From: Mercenaria mercenaria
Taxonomy: Eukaryota; Mollusca; Bivalvia; Venerida; Veneridae
Direction: 5' to 3'
DNA: 64,000 nucleotides
NCBI RefSeq assembly: GCF_021730395.1
Contig: NC_069368.1
Span: 66,655,501-66,719,500 of the forward strand
Position numbers and translations under genes: made by a program. The notes beneath the pieces are model-generated. The model had not been told where the DNA came from and did no database searches. It saw only the letters and a program-made list of their open reading frames with translations. This document shows, in pieces, positions 1 through 12,640 of the stretch; position 1 is the stretch's first letter; every line of letters starts with the position of its first letter.

Positions 1-2145
1 TGCTTTATTGAACTTCCATCTAAAATCAGAGTTACATGTATGGTGCAATATATTTTAGGCTATTTCTGAAATAACAGAAGAAAACCTTCTTAAAACTAAC
101 AGCAAACAGTTTAAATAAACCAGTATGCGACAATTTGGGTTTCAACTTCTTTTTAAATATCTTTTTAAAAAGCAATGGTAACGTGGTAACGTATTCTATT
201 GTATGTTGCGGAAAAAATATCACACTCTCTGACAAGTAAAAAGGTATATTGTATTATTATAGTACAAAAAAAATCATATTAATCATGTTTATGGAATATT
301 TTCTGAATACAACAAGGTTGTTGAAATGATAACGTAACATATGTAATATATGTTACATTTTTATTCTTCCTTTAATAAAGTATTAATTTTGTGTCTGCAA
401 ACATTTTAGACCACATAAAAATTAGTTTTTTATTGATAACAATTGATTATTTCATTTTATTCAGTTTTAGGGGTTTCAGAATTGTTTTCGTTGTTCATGA
501 CACTGGTTCATTTTATGCAGATTAGTTGAGCACATCCAGTTTTGAGTAAACAAAAGTGCCATAAAAGTAACAAAATAATATATTGGAAAACACTGAGAGA
601 CTCTAAGACCAAAGCAAAGCTACATTTAAATTGATTTGAAACTTAGAAAATGTTCGTTTTCAACAAAATTTTGTTATTTTTTAACATTCTCATTAATACT
701 CATGAATATGCAAATTAGTTAATTAACATAATAATGGTATTTTTTAAATTCCAATGTCTTAGCTCAATTTTTACACCATTTTTAATGTTTTATCGCTAAA
801 ACTGACCAAGATATGACTGATTATCATCTATATGGTTGTCCTTTACAAAAATAAATGGTTGCCATGGAAACAGTGAAATCTTATATAGTTCAAAAGAGTT
901 TTTCCATGGGAACATTTTTTTATTTCGAAAGAGTTGGTTTTGCCGAACAATTTGGAACCTATGAAAACAAGTCTAGGGGGGTGCATGGTACACCTCATTG
1001 GCCCCCGTACTAAAATCACAGATAAAATGGTTTGTATCAACATTTAATTGCTAAAGATTAACCATTTTCCTTTACTCAATTTAAATAAGAAACGAGGTTG
1101 ACGACTCAAAAATTAAGGACACCGGTGCTCTTAAGTGACGTAAGCGCTTCTATTTTTAGAAACACCAGCAAACAGTGGAACGACGAAATTGTATCTGGTC
1201 AGTCAAAAATATGACTCACAACTTTCAATAACAACGAAATGAACATATAAAATATATTTCTGGTACATTGTGGTATTATAGAGTTTGCATGACGTTATTT
1301 TACTTAAAATTCAAATACTTTAGACTGTCGATAATACTGTTAATACACGCACCTGATCTACACAAGAGTCAACAAATTCATAATGAGCACAAATCAGGTT
1401 TTTTAATACTTAAGTTTATTATTTAAAGTTTTCAAATTTTGAGAAACAAAGAAAAAACAGTGGAAAAGCTAAATTGATAAAATATTATCTCGTAACGCCT
1501 CGGACAATTTGGACATACCTTCTTCTTGTTTTGTGAGCTTAGTCATTCAGTGTGGCAAACTCGATTGTCCATATCGTCTTAGTTGTCCCAAAGCTTGTAC
1601 ACACGAGTAAAATTTGACCTAGTCTGACTCATTTGGCTTATCGGGATGACTCATTTTATGATCTGGTAGTTTATAGTTGACATCGTATGACATCTCTCTT
1701 AGCCTTACCTGTATCTGCCTTTTATTGTTAGGAAAACAGACATTAAAAAATCCAAAAAAAATCATAATATACTGGTTACTTGATTTAATAAATTCAGCTT
1801 TTAATATTCACGTGGAAACTTAATATGGGTAGAATTTAATCCATAATTTTAAATAAGAGACTTAAATCATCGAAAATATGATGTGTCAGGTTTGAGGAGT
1901 TATCTACCCTGACACTGGTTTCAATAACAGAAGACTGCCGGTACTGTATGACACTAAATTAGAGAACAAAACACAAAATATACATTCATAAAATGTCAGC
2001 AGGGCAACTTTACGCTTTAATGTCAACACAAGAGCTGCTTTTGAAAAAAGCGCAAGTCTCCAACAACTGCCTATTCATCTAAATAGTAAGTCAGTCTTTA
2101 TACACTGTTGATTTACTACATATATACATTTGAAAAGTTAAAAAA
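1..2145. other. AT-rich stretch without a supported gene
   Basis: I see no coding region here. Short open frames lack codon bias, splice context or a recognisable product. The only structure noted is a small palindrome at 334-356 with 9-base arms (gtaacatat / atatgttac) around a 5-base loop. Confidence 0.6.
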
Positions 2146-2652
2146 GGCTGATTTTGGGTAATTCAAGGGCCATAATTCCGAAGTGCCTAAGCCGATTTGG
2201 CAGCTTATCGAGCTTGGCCGAGGACTTATGGTCAAACACATTTTGATAAAGTTTGGTGAATATCGAATGAGAATTGTTTAACTTAGATCGCGGATAAGAG
2301 TAAAAGGCCGATTTTCGGTAATGCAAGAGCCATAATTCTGGAGTGCCTTGACCGATTTAGCGAGTTATCGAACTTGGTCAAGGACTTATAGTCAAATACA
2401 TTTTGTTTTAGTTTGGTGAAGCCTGGATGGGAAATGTTCGACTTAGAATGCGGACAAGAGTAAAAATGCCAATTTTTGTTAATTTGCTGGGCTGATCTGG
2501 CTAGTTATCGAACTTGGCCGAGGACATGTGGTAAGACACATTTGACAAGGGTTCCACTAGACCAATTTTTGTTAAAGTTTAGTGAAGATTTGTGACAGAC
2601 ACACAGACTGGAGTAAATCAATATGTCCCTCACACCACTGTGTGGTAGGATA
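2146..2652 (+). repeat. Three-unit tandem array (about 160 bp) ending in a hairpin
   Basis: Three diverged units start near 2146, 2306 and 2466. Each carries the phrases gccataattc, agttatcgaacttgg, gaggact.atggt and a closing cggacaagagtaaaa. After the last unit comes gacagacacacagac, then an imperfect hairpin at about 2621-2652 (atgtccctcacacca pairing with tgtgtggtaggata). A tandem core followed by a terminal hairpin is the same architecture as the arrays near 13.6, 24.4, 25.4 and 30.6 kb, which suggests a non-autonomous mobile element rather than a local satellite. An open frame starting at 2623 begins inside the hairpin and is not taken as a gene. Confidence 0.75.
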
Positions 2653-3206
2653 TATAATAAATTTATTATAAGAGATGTAATCATTAGAAATACTTTGTAC
2701 ATATACCAGAAAACGTTCCCAACGGATTTTTGCTTGGGATTTCCTAACCGAAATATGCGGATAAGTTTGGACGTGTCTGAGAAAGCGACAATCAAAAGTT
2801 ATCACACTGACCCGAAACATCCTATTATTTGGACTAAATTTGACCAGAATTTACTATATAACTATTATACAGACAAGTACAAACTAGCATTTGAAAAAAA
2901 ATACGGACAAGAAAGTCAAAATTAGAGTTCGCCATCCCTGAAGTGATTGTTCTTAAGAAATTATTGTGATTTGAACTGTTTTAGTGACACCTTGCAAGAC
3001 CCAGAATTTTACACCTATATTTTGATCTACATAATATGACCCACAAATCACATATTATACACCCCATCAGTGGTCATTTTAAACTTATCAGAACTGTTTG
3101 CCTTTAATAAAATACATCCGTAATACATCCTGATTTTGTAACATTTTCCAGCATACGCATCACTTTAGTTTTAACACAAATAATCTTAAGCATTTAAACG
3201 TTTGTT
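2653..3206. other. Non-coding stretch between array and mariner
   Basis: A 100-codon open frame runs to 2925, but it starts inside the preceding repeat and matches nothing I recognise. The rest is AT-rich with no visible structure. Confidence 0.4.
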
Positions 3207-3208
3207 TA

Positions 3209-4551
3209 CGAGGGATGTTCGAAATGAATTGCTTATTTCTATCTGGAGACTTCAGATTTCAAGTTAGCCCAAAAGGGCTCATTCCATGCCCTCGAAGTAC
3301 TTCCCGTGGCTAGAAATGCAAAGTTTCAGCGGATGTATCCACTTCTTGAAGGCGTCACGGTACGCTGATTTGGGCACAGTCATAAGGTACTGATGAATGG
3401 CAGATCCAAGTGCCTGTCGGGACTGGTATTTCCGCCCAGCAAGGAATGATTTCAATTTCGGAAACAGAGAGAAATCACATGGGGCAAGGTCTGGGGAATA
3501 CGAGGGGTGAGGCAAAACAGTTACTTTTTCTTTCTTCAAAATCGACGTAACTATTGCGGAGGTATGAGCGTGGGCATTGTCATGTAGAAGACGGACATGT
3601 TTAAAACCAGTGGCAGGGCGTCGTTTCTGATAATACTTTTTCAGTTTCTTCTTCAGTACTACGTCTTTGTAGTACTTTCCGGTGATGCTTTTGCCCTTTT
3701 TCATCTGCACTTTTATTGCGACTTCTTCACCAGAGAAGAAGATTGCATACAAAACCTTCTTTGCACTCAAAGAACGTTTGGCAATTATTGGGCGTTTGCT
3801 GTGTTTAGTGGCCCAGATCTTATTGCTAACCTTTCTGAAGGGCTCAAAATAATGGACCCAGGTTTCATCACCTGTGACGACATTGGCAAACTGCTTTTTG
3901 TCATATTTTGGAAACATTTGAAGCAGCTTTTTGGCCACTTTAACCCGTTGCCTCTTTTGCTCATCAGTCAAAAGATGTGGCACCCATCTAGCAGAAATCT
4001 TTCTGACTTTCAAATGCTTCTTCAAAATAAGGTGAACCGTTGATAGTGATATGCCTACTTTTCGTGCAATATCACGAACTGTAAATATGGCATCTCCTTC
4101 AATGATTTCCTTTATTTTGGAAACGATTTTTCTACGAGATGCAGATTTTGGCCTACCTGATTTCGGTGCATTTTTGATGGACTCTACACCAGACTCAAAT
4201 TTCTTTTTCTACCGCCGAACTGTGTCATAAGACACACAAGACGGTCCATCAGCAGTAGAAAGTTCAGTCATCAGCTGCTTCAAAGAACAACCAAGTTTTG
4301 AGCGAGCTTTGATGTAAGCCCGTATTTCATCTTTCCTGTCGACGCTTCTACCCACCATTTTTACTACAGTGGTTAATGATTGCGTGTATTCAAATGGCAA
4401 ATTGTATGTCTTACACTTAGTCTAACATGTACATTTATACACCGTTGTGTAGATATTGAATAACCCTATACAGGTAGGTATTGGTTTTAATCGTGCCCCA
4501 CGTTGATATCGAGCTAAAGGACAATAAGCAATTCATATCGAACACTCCTCG
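3209..4551 (-). mobile_element. Tc1/mariner-superfamily mariner transposon, near complete
   Basis: The element has inverted terminal repeats of at least 27 bp. The left end, cgagggatgttcgaaatgaa, and the reverse complement of the right end, cgaggagtgttcgatatgaa, agree at 24 of 27 positions over the full repeat. A TA dinucleotide flanks each side (3207-3208 and 4552-4553), as expected for mariner insertion. The length of 1343 bp is normal for the family. It encodes a D,D34D transposase on the minus strand with a single internal stop, so it is probably a fairly young copy that is inactive as it stands. Confidence 0.93.
3279..4358 (-). pseudogene. mariner transposase (D,D34D), one in-frame stop
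   Basis: This encodes a cut-and-paste transposase that would bind the element's terminal repeats and move it into TA sites. I start it at the ATG at 4358 (MVGRSVDRKDEIR...), which gives 359 residues against a family norm near 345. The N-terminal part holds two helix-turn-helix regions. The catalytic triad is visible: first Asp in VTGDETWVHYFEP, second in LHDNAHAHTS, third in YSPDLAPCDFSLF, with 34 residues between the second and third, the classical mariner spacing. The frame is otherwise continuous, but a TAG at 4209-4211 follows DTVRR and precedes KKKFESG. In relatives this position is commonly Trp, so TGG to TAG is the likely change. The C-terminus ends YFEGME, as in many mariners. The copy would make only a 49-residue DNA-binding fragment unless read through. 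Confidence 0.92.
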
Positions 4552-4553
4552 TA

Positions 4554-6058
4554 TGATAAGTGTCATCCTTTTGTACAATCTGACTTTTGTATGAATCACA
4601 ATAATATCCCGGTTAACTCACAGAAACTGTCACATTTCCAGACAGGATATGCATCTTTTGAATTGCATTGATGGTTTGTTTACCTCTGTTACTAACCAAC
4701 ACTCACTTATCGTTGTCATCTCTAGGATGATTTAACCTCTTGTGAGTTAAACATTTGGTGACATATTTTTATGTCTTTTCATCTTTATACTCCATCAGAT
4801 AGCCCTTTCTATGATACAACAATGCTCAGTATTGAGGTTTTTTTTTAACATTTTATGTCATCACTAACAATTTGGTCAATTTAGCTCTACAAAATTAACC
4901 CATTTTGATACCTTGATAACTTGTCCGGTTCATTTTCTCCAGAAGTTTTTAAAAGACCAGATTTTGACCATCAGCATTGACTTCAGCTAAGCTTTCAATT
5001 GCTTTAATGAACTTCTGTTTTAAACAGGAATTTTCAAGTTATGGAATCCCTGTCAGTTCGCTTTTTAGATTTTTCTACACTAGCTGACCGCCGGTTACTG
5101 TTTCACTTGGCAAACTTATTTATACAGCTATTAATTAAAAAATTGCCAGTTTCTGTCGCCAAAATGAAAAAAAAAATGGCGATAATGGCGACTGACAGAG
5201 TGAGCCCTGAACTGTACTGTCAGCTGTATGCGGACATGTAAATACAGCGAGGTAGGCAAATACAGTGTTTTCCCTTGGCTTCTTCATATCTTCACATCTG
5301 GGTGTCATTTCAAAATTTTGGGGGTCATAGAGGTATACTTTTAGTATTTTGAATGAAGCTTTGTTTCACTTTTAAATAATAGTGATTTTACAGATTGTTG
5401 TGTTTCCTCATATTTGTCACTGAATGAAATGAGGGTAAAAATAGCTGACTTTTATTTATACATGTGCTTTCGGTTTTACCAGCATGTAATAAAAAACACA
5501 AGTTTTCTAATCAAATGTTAACTGGCAGACAAACAGGTCATCGAACTCAAGCACAATGCTAGCGCTGCTTATATTGTCAAAACTTCTGGAAAGGTTTCGA
5601 CCTAGAAGAAACATTATGTAGAAAATTCATTTCTGCGACCGACGAATTGGCTCTGGTGGCGAATGACAGGGTGGGCCCTGCTTCGGCGTTATTATAAAAA
5701 TAAAACTTCAATAAACATATCTAGCAGAAAACAAAATGTTAAGAAGAGTTAAACCGACTATAGATTGATCTACACCGACGGTGCTGAAGCACTATTGTTA
5801 TGTTATTTGGTTTATTTTAGTCACGTGATTAAAACAGATTCTTTCCAGCTAGTGGTACCGGTAGCGAGCAGCGATAACAATCGTTAAAAAGCATTAATCA
5901 ATCAAAGTAGCAGACCGGTTATTAAACTTGTCAATGGTGTGAATTAATGCAAATATAACCCCTAACCCCTCTTAAGAGAATGGGTGTGTTTGGCGGGGGG
6001 GGGGTGGGGGAAACCCTCCCATGCCCTCACCCCTCGAAGTTCAATGACTGGACTACTT
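4554..6058. other. Non-coding stretch with a weak internal duplication
   Basis: I see no gene. The phrase 'gcga.tggcga..gacagagtgagccctg' near 5170-5215 recurs in diverged form at about 5640-5690 (gtggcgaatgacagggtgggccctg), suggesting an old duplication about 480 bp apart. A poly-G run lies at 5995-6009. Confidence 0.4.
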
Positions 6059-6250
6059 ATTTGAAGCTATGTAGAATAATGGCCCCCGGCCATTATATTG
6101 TATAGAATAGTGACTCCCCGGTTATAATATTATGACTCCCCCACACGTAGAAAAATGTCCCTCACATAGAATTGTGATCTCTATAGAATAACGAACCCCT
6201 AACCCAAACCCCAACCAATCTAAGGTACACTTACAATATAATTATCCCCC
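6059..6250 (+). repeat. Cluster of 'tagaataatgacccc' type motifs
   Basis: Several degenerate copies of 'atagaataatg.ccccc' are interspersed with C runs. The reverse-complement form of the same motif occurs at 9322-9440, where it builds a perfect palindrome. This is a low-complexity dispersed repeat with no coding content. Confidence 0.55.
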
Positions 6251-6640
6251 ACCGATAGGCATCGGAGGAGAATATGGTAATGGTACCTGTCCGTGCGTGC
6301 GTCGTGCAACATTTTTTTGACCGGAAGTCCTCATTCTTTTTGGACGGAATTGATTTGAACTTTCAGGATACTGATGCTTAGTTGTGCAGAAAGAAAAAAA
6401 ATGGATTTGCTTCACATGTTCGGGTGTTATGGCCCTTTGTTACTTTTTTTCAATATATATATAGTGGACTTTTTTGTGACCGCAACTCCTCAGGGATTAC
6501 TACTATTAATGCTTAGTTGTGGAAGAAGAAACAAATCTTGGATTTGCTCAACCCGTTCTGGAGTTATGTCCCTTTTTTCAAATGGCATCGGCGGGAGATA
6601 TGGCTGTCATTCGGTTGCAGCCCTTGTTTTAATCTTTTTT
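6251..6640 (+). repeat. Two-unit tandem repeat, about 160 bp
   Basis: Two units share 'ttttgaccg.aa.tcctc', 'gatgcttagttgtg.a.aa', 'tggatttgct.ca' and 'gttatg.ccctttt' (roughly 6306-6460 and 6465-6585). They are bracketed by the related phrases 'ggcatcggaggagaatatgg' before and 'ggcatcggcgggagatatgg' after. It looks like a small array element of the type common in this window. Confidence 0.6.
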
Positions 6641-6804
6641 TCTAAGAAGTGGCTTCCGTGTTTTCTTTAAAAACACATTAACAATTATCGGGTATCGTAA
6701 CAGAAACTTAGTTAACATATTGTGCAATGGCTTTGACTGTTATAAAGGGGTATAATAATTGCTCAATACGTGTAAAGCTCTTGAAAAGTGACAAACATCA
6801 CCAA

Positions 6805-7235
6805 AACGTCCAGGGAAATGACACTATTTCAATATTATACTGAAATTTTAACAACATCTTACTGACATGGGCGTCACAGGTCATAAAACGTGGACTTCCC
6901 GACAACGATTTGCATATTTTATGCCTTACATTAATATAATTGTTTACTTTTTCTACGTAAAAACGCCTGAAAAATTGTAAAAACACCCAAAATCCAAAGA
7001 AGGATGTCTCTTTAACAATATACTAAAATTTGAATAATTTCTAAAGACGAGGAACGTCAAAGGTAATAAAACCACTGGGCTACCAGTTTCGCCTATTTTT
7101 AGAGGTATATATGAGTGATATATAGGTGACATAATGAAGGCTAAGGTTATTTGACATCACTTTTAGGGGTAGCATAAAACATTGTGTTTTTCCACGTATG
7201 AATTGCCTTTTTACAATCTTGCACTCCAGAAATTG
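6805..7235. repeat. Ancient tandem duplication, about 200 bp unit
   Basis: The stretch from about 6815 (caatattatactgaaatttt...gggcgtcacaggtcataaaac) is repeated in diverged form from about 7010 (caatatactaaaatttgaat...gaacgtcaaaggtaataaaac). Both units end with 'tttttc.acgta...gcct'. No coding signal is seen. Confidence 0.5.
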
Positions 7236-8611
7236 AACTATTTTACCGTCAACAGCATTGTTTCGTAACGAGCCCATGCTATTACGAGATAAGTGCAACA
7301 TGTAGGATGCAAGAACGAAATGATGTTTCCTCTAAAATTTCGGACAAAATCACCATTGTTACAAGTTCCAGAATGCTTACATTACATTGTACAGAAGGTA
7401 AATTAATAGTTATTTACATGTATGCGTAACATTATTATACGTTATACCTTGCATATAATGCGATGTCACAAAGCTACGAGGCTGTAAAAGGTACTAAATT
7501 AAAGAAATTGTTAAAAAATCTTGGAAAAAGCTTGGGAAAATCAAACTTAAGCCTATTGAAATACTTGAAGCATGAAACTTTTATAGGTTACAGAAAGATG
7601 TAGATCTAAAACGTGTTCTGAACAAAAAGCCATGCACCTTTTAAAGTAGGAGTTCCGTGATCTATATTCTAAGTATGTTCTACCGTGTACATGCACCTTG
7701 AAATTTGCAGTTCCAAGTTGCAAAAGGATTCCTTTATGTATCTTTCTTCCATTAGGTTATCTGTTTCTAGAGACCTATCCGCTTTAATAAGCAAGCGCGC
7801 TGCCATTGCGTCACCGAGGCTCAAAAAAGTGGTAAGTATTAAAAAGAGGATGCGTAATTCGGCCTCAACCGGGATAGCTGTTTTTTAAGATGCGTTGTTA
7901 TGCCACCGCAATTCGAAGAATAGAGTGAATTAAGTTAGTTTGCCAGTCTTCTTTGACGTCGGTCGACGTAATAATGGTCGAAAAGTAAAGATAACGTATT
8001 GCCCTGATATTTGGTATTCATATACAAGGACACCTCTCCTTAATGTTGTACAATTCAGATCTTTTATATTCCTTTTTTGTTTAGCAAAGGGCTGTTTCGT
8101 ACAATTAATGAAAAAATAAAGTATCTTGAGTAAAAATGGCTTATTTGTTTTGCTGGATTATTTTCAAAAACAACATTCGTATGCTCTTGACAAAGGAAAC
8201 AGAATGATATAAGTCAGTGTTGTCAATCGGAAGTTTTATAGAATGTCACTATGATGAGCCTTAAATGTTCTAAAAATGCGCGATTCTTTTGATATAGGAG
8301 TAGCACCATACGAGCTTCAGTGGACGATTTGGTCGACGGAAAATGATTCAATTTACTAACGCCTTACAGTCTTTATGCCATGAAAATTCCGAACTAGTTT
8401 ATGAAATAAAAAGGGGCTCTTTCAGTGAAATAGTTCACAAAATGCGGTAGAAGCATATACTTGCATTGTGTGCATCACTGAAGTAGCCTAAACGTCATCC
8501 GGCGTAACACAAGTTTCAACGTTACAAAATCTTGATGTAATTGCTGTTTGTAAAAAAGAAATCACGATAAGAACCCTATTTTCTATTTCATAAAATTGTT
8601 CAGATCCATAT
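7236..8611. other. Non-coding stretch
   Basis: An open frame at 7685-7888 has no recognisable product or splice context. Nothing else stands out. Confidence 0.45.
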
Positions 8612-8832
8612 TATTTATATTCAGTTTAACGCCCCATTTTAGATAGCCAGAATTGGCTAGTTTTCAGGAGGCAAGGATGTCTGGGTTTCAAGCCAGAAAC
8701 ACTGGTTTGCTTACCAGAACTCCTCTAGTGGGAAACATGTGTTTCATAATTTCCAGCTTCCACGCCCGGTAATCGAACCCGGGCCGCTGGATTAGGAATC
8801 AACGACCTTAACCACTCGGCATCTCCAACCAA
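8612..8832 (-). mobile_element. tRNA-derived SINE
   Basis: Read on the minus strand, the 5' end is tRNA-like. An A-box-like tgccgagtggttaagg (8809-8824) is followed by a B box within cgggttcgattaccgg. The anticodon-loop equivalent is ttcctaa. A non-tRNA body and the tail 'ggcgttaaactgaatataaa' follow. The 'cgttaaac' tail matches the other SINEs in this window. The tRNA portion carries unpaired changes, so it is a SINE and not a functional tRNA. I could not find a clear target-site duplication, which suggests some age. Confidence 0.8.
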
Positions 8833-9321
8833 ATACTTAAGCAAAATCAATGTAAGTGACAAGCGGTTTGAATCATTTTCCATAGACCAAATCTCTCACC
8901 AAAGTTTGTAGGGGAGGCTTTTGTTTTATTTCTAAAGGATGATCTCAATTGCTATCAAGAAAACATGACCAGAATCATTTCAGATGACTAATACAAGATG
9001 ATAATACACTGTTTGTAAACAAAACTAAATTATCCTCCAGCCTAAATATCGGTTCTCTCTATTTCTATAGTAACCTTAAAACGACCTAGGTATATCTTCT
9101 ATTATTGTAATTCTGCTCTTCATGTACAAAACTGATAATTCAAATAAAAACTCTTTTAAATTTCATTTGTAATAGATGTACGTTTATTTCTTTGCGGGGC
9201 CTCTAAGATATACTGCTCTTGTGTCAGCTGTAGACGCAGCAGCAGCAGAAACAATAATAACAACAACAATAACAACAAATATAAGCAATAGAAATACGAC
9301 AGTGACTTGAATTAATAAAGA
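8833..9321. other. Non-coding stretch with a CAG/AAC-type microsatellite
   Basis: A simple repeat of cag, then aac/aat triplets, occupies about 9236-9282. No gene is seen. Confidence 0.5.
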
Positions 9322-9440
9322 GTATGTTAGTAATAGGTTAGGTGGGGGTCAATTTTTATAAGGGGTGTCAGTATTTTATAGAAAAGGGGTCATTATTTTA
9401 TATAAAATAATGACCGGGGGTCATTATTCTATGGCTGTCA
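9322..9440 (-). repeat. G-run repeat with a perfect 28-bp palindrome
   Basis: This is the reverse-complement counterpart of the motif cluster at 6059-6250 (ggggtcattattctata). Positions 9388-9415, beginning ggtcattatttta, form a perfect 28-base palindrome flanked by G runs. Confidence 0.6.
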
Positions 9441-11478
9441 GTTTACAACGTTACACCGGCGACACCCCTGTCTTCTACTTATGTTGGTTTATTGAATATA
9501 AAACAATCAGTTGTGTGCCGATTGTCATTTTATCTTGTTTAATAATAAAATAAATAAGGATGCATATTATTATGCCTTAATCATGTTTTTTGTACAGAAT
9601 CTAAAATATGTTTCACCCATGGGTTTGATACACTTATTAAACTGGTTATCAACAAATTATTTTACAAAATTTACACGGAACCGCAACTGTGTATTTATTT
9701 GGAGTTCCTCGATTACTTATGTTCTGAAAGAAAAGGTAAACAATCAGGTGAACGCTGGTATCTGTTAACCATTTAGATCCAAGTTTTAGGTGAATACTGA
9801 TCTAGTTTTCTATGTAAATTTGTTTTCAACATAATATATAAACAGATGTAAAGAGCCCCTAATCTCTAAAATGAGGGGTCTGCAACTTGAAAGGCATATA
9901 GTGCGAATCTCGCCAGCTTCACGTGGGAACTAAGTGAGATCTCGTTTCACCGATGTATGAGACAGACAGCAGAAGGATAAAAACATATTGTGAAAAGCTT
10001 TCTATCAGATCGTTGTTTATAACGATAATGGTGGTTTTAATGTTATTAGTATTTTCTACACGGGGAAGGAATTAATGTATGATTGGAAGTCTGAGAAGTT
10101 GATCAACAGTTGTCGTTTGAAAATTAGATCCGATTGGGTTTATCACCTGCCGGCCGTATCGTCATTTTAATACTATATTTCGCGTTAATTGATTTGATCA
10201 CGAGTGATCAAATCGACAAACACTTCAATAAGATAACGCGGTGACACGCGAGATTATCTCCTGTTGTCATTCTATGCAATGTATACTTATTTTAGATATC
10301 AGAGAATCAGTTCTGACGCCAAATTATTTAGATCACCAGACTCCTTGCCACTGCCATTAAACTTTAAAGTAATAAATCTACAGTACTATTGCTACATACT
10401 CTTTCTTCTTCTTCCAATATGGTATTTATCCTCGTGCATTTTTTTTGAATTGCAAGTGAATTAACTTCTGTGATTGCCTGGTCAAATCTGATGAAATAAG
10501 CTGCTAAAAGATTCTGATAATTCACTGATACCACCTCAGTCAAAAGCATTATAATGTTTAGCAGTTATTTTTCTATGTTGATAAAGTACAACAAGGGGGT
10601 GGGGTAAATGACACAATACTTGACTCATTAATATTCAATACTTGTCCAAACATATTACTATGGCCGTTTCATTTTATCTTCCTCAACAGGTTGAAATGTC
10701 ATAATTTCGTTGCAATATTAAACAAACAGCGAAAACCATAGATTTACAGCCCAAAATGTCTGCTGATTCTGTATTTCCGGGATTTCCTCGAGTTATTTAT
10801 ATTGAAATTAATAGGATAAACTCAAAGCAAGCAAAAAACCATTATAAAATCAGATACTGTCTTTAACCTTACAAGTTTTAATAATAAATGTTGTATTTAC
10901 CTTTATATATGTTTTAATGATATTTAATTGTAAAATTACTCAAATGCCGCCGCCATAATGCTCGCAGTTTGTTTGAATCAGCGCATGCGAGGTTTTGCTA
11001 AAGGCTTTGCACATGCGCGGATTTAATGAATGCTTTATTTTTAATCTTCAAAAATATGGCTGAAAACAACATCACCGCAACACGTCTACGCACAGCTTGG
11101 AGTTGGATGACAATTGAAACTCGTTTTTTTTTTTTTTTTTGAGACTTGTTTTTTTACGTTTTGACGGTTTTAAGGTGTTTCAACATTTTGACAAAACGAG
11201 ACGTCTCAAGTCTGCAACATGCGTTATCATGCGCACGTCTTCGATTTTATACCTAGGCAAACACGCACGCACGAACGCACACTGAGGACAACCATTTCTA
11301 CTGGGCAAATGATGCTGAAAATTTGACACAAAACACAGACTCCACTCTTCTTTCATTTTTGTTAGTTTTAATGAACATTTATGACTTAAAGTTTGGTAGC
11401 CAACTGAGGACGTATTAGCACACATGCAATCGCGGACAATTCGCACACAGCAAAAATACGAACAAGAGGGTTAAGATG
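9441..11478. other. Non-coding stretch with one strong hairpin
   Basis: No convincing gene. A hairpin at 10191-10214 has perfect 11-base arms (gatttgatcac / gtgatcaaatc) and a 2-base loop, and lies inside a looser outer pair (cgcgttaat near 10181 against ataacgcg near 10232). A poly-T run lies at 11126-11141. Confidence 0.45.
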
Positions 11479-11479
11479 A

Positions 11480-12115
11480 CCCTTTATCACTCAGTTGTTA
11501 CACTTGGTCTTGGAACAATCAAGATAAACATTCTGACCAAGTTTCATGAAGAAAGAGTCATAAATGTGGCCACTACAATATGAATAAGATATTCCTTTGA
11601 CTTGAGAGGTAACCTTTTTTTACTCCACATGACCAAGTTTCAAAATTAGCATAGGAATCATGAAGGTAAACATTCTTACCAAGTTTCATGAAAATATGAT
11701 ACATATAATAAATTTGATCACTAGAGTATGTACAAGCCTTTCCCTGGATTATGCAGGTGACCTAGTTGTTGATTTCACATGAGACAGTTTCAAAATTGGC
11801 ACAGAAATCATCAAGATAAACATTCTAAGTGTTATGAAGATATGGTAAAGCTTGTGGCCTCAAAAATGTTAACAAGTTAATTCTTTGATATGACTGGGTG
11901 ACCTAAGTTTTGTCCCCATATGACTTTGCAAATAATTTATCAAGGTAAACATTCTAACCAAGTTTCATGAAGATAAGTACATACATGTGGCCTCTTAGTG
12001 TTAGCTTTCCCTTTGATCTGACCTGGTGACCTAGATTTTAACCCACATGACCCAGTTTTGAAATTGGCATTCATCAAGACAAACATTATGTGTAAGTTGC
12101 ATAAATGAAACCTCT
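11480..12115 (+). repeat. Five-unit tandem array, about 140 bp unit
   Basis: The phrase 'tcaagataaacattct..ccaagtttcatgaa' recurs near 11519, 11662, 11812, 11940 and 12073. Spacings are 129-149 bp. Units also share 'gacct.gttttt..c.ccacatgac.cagtttcaaaattggca'. Related units recur in decayed form at about 31230-31570. Confidence 0.8.
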
Positions 12116-12149
12116 AAATTGCTGAAATGGTCAAAATAGAAAATTAACA

Positions 12150-12340
12150 AGCTACAATTCAACATATTTTGGCTCTTTCAAGGGTCAGTCTGGAACTTTT
12201 GATTTGATCTAACAAATTCATCATAGAATCCCAGATCTATTGTTGTTAAAGATATTTTGCAAGTAGCAAAATAGCAAATTTTGTCCCTTTAAGGGTCTTT
12301 AACTCTGTAACCAATGATGGGATCTGGCCAATTTTTGAAA
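12150..12340 (+). repeat. Second, shorter tandem repeat family
   Basis: Two related half-units are seen: 'ttggctctttcaagggtcagtctggaac' and 'tttgtccctttaagggtctttaactctg', followed by 'accaatgatgggatctggcc'. The wording differs from the flanking arrays, so this is a separate repeat. Confidence 0.5.
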
Positions 12341-12640
12341 GGCATCCAGATATTATGCTAATACATGTTGTGTTTGCAAAATGCGGTCTCTTATCATGTT
12401 CACAAGAAATTGCTTAGTGCACCAAATGAATAAAATCCTGCTCAGTTCATGGTATTGTTTTCTCACTTCCACAATTGCGTAAAAAGCAGTTATAATGGCT
12501 AAACTTGCTGGACTAGTGTTAATCTACCATAATTCTGTTTTCTGACGTTCTTTGCTTGCTGTTTCAATTTTAAAAAAGACTATTAAATTTTACAATATTA
12601 CAGAAAAGTACATAATTTGAATTTAAAACATATTCATAAC

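Noticed and set aside
2623-2925. 100-codon plus-strand open frame
   Set aside because: It begins inside the terminal hairpin of the preceding array and resembles no family; composition is ordinary for AT-rich non-coding DNA.
3597-4043. 148-codon plus-strand open frame
   Set aside because: Antisense shadow of the mariner transposase.
8765-8832. Functional tRNA gene
   Set aside because: A and B boxes are present but the sequence continues into a SINE body and tail, and the stems do not pair cleanly.
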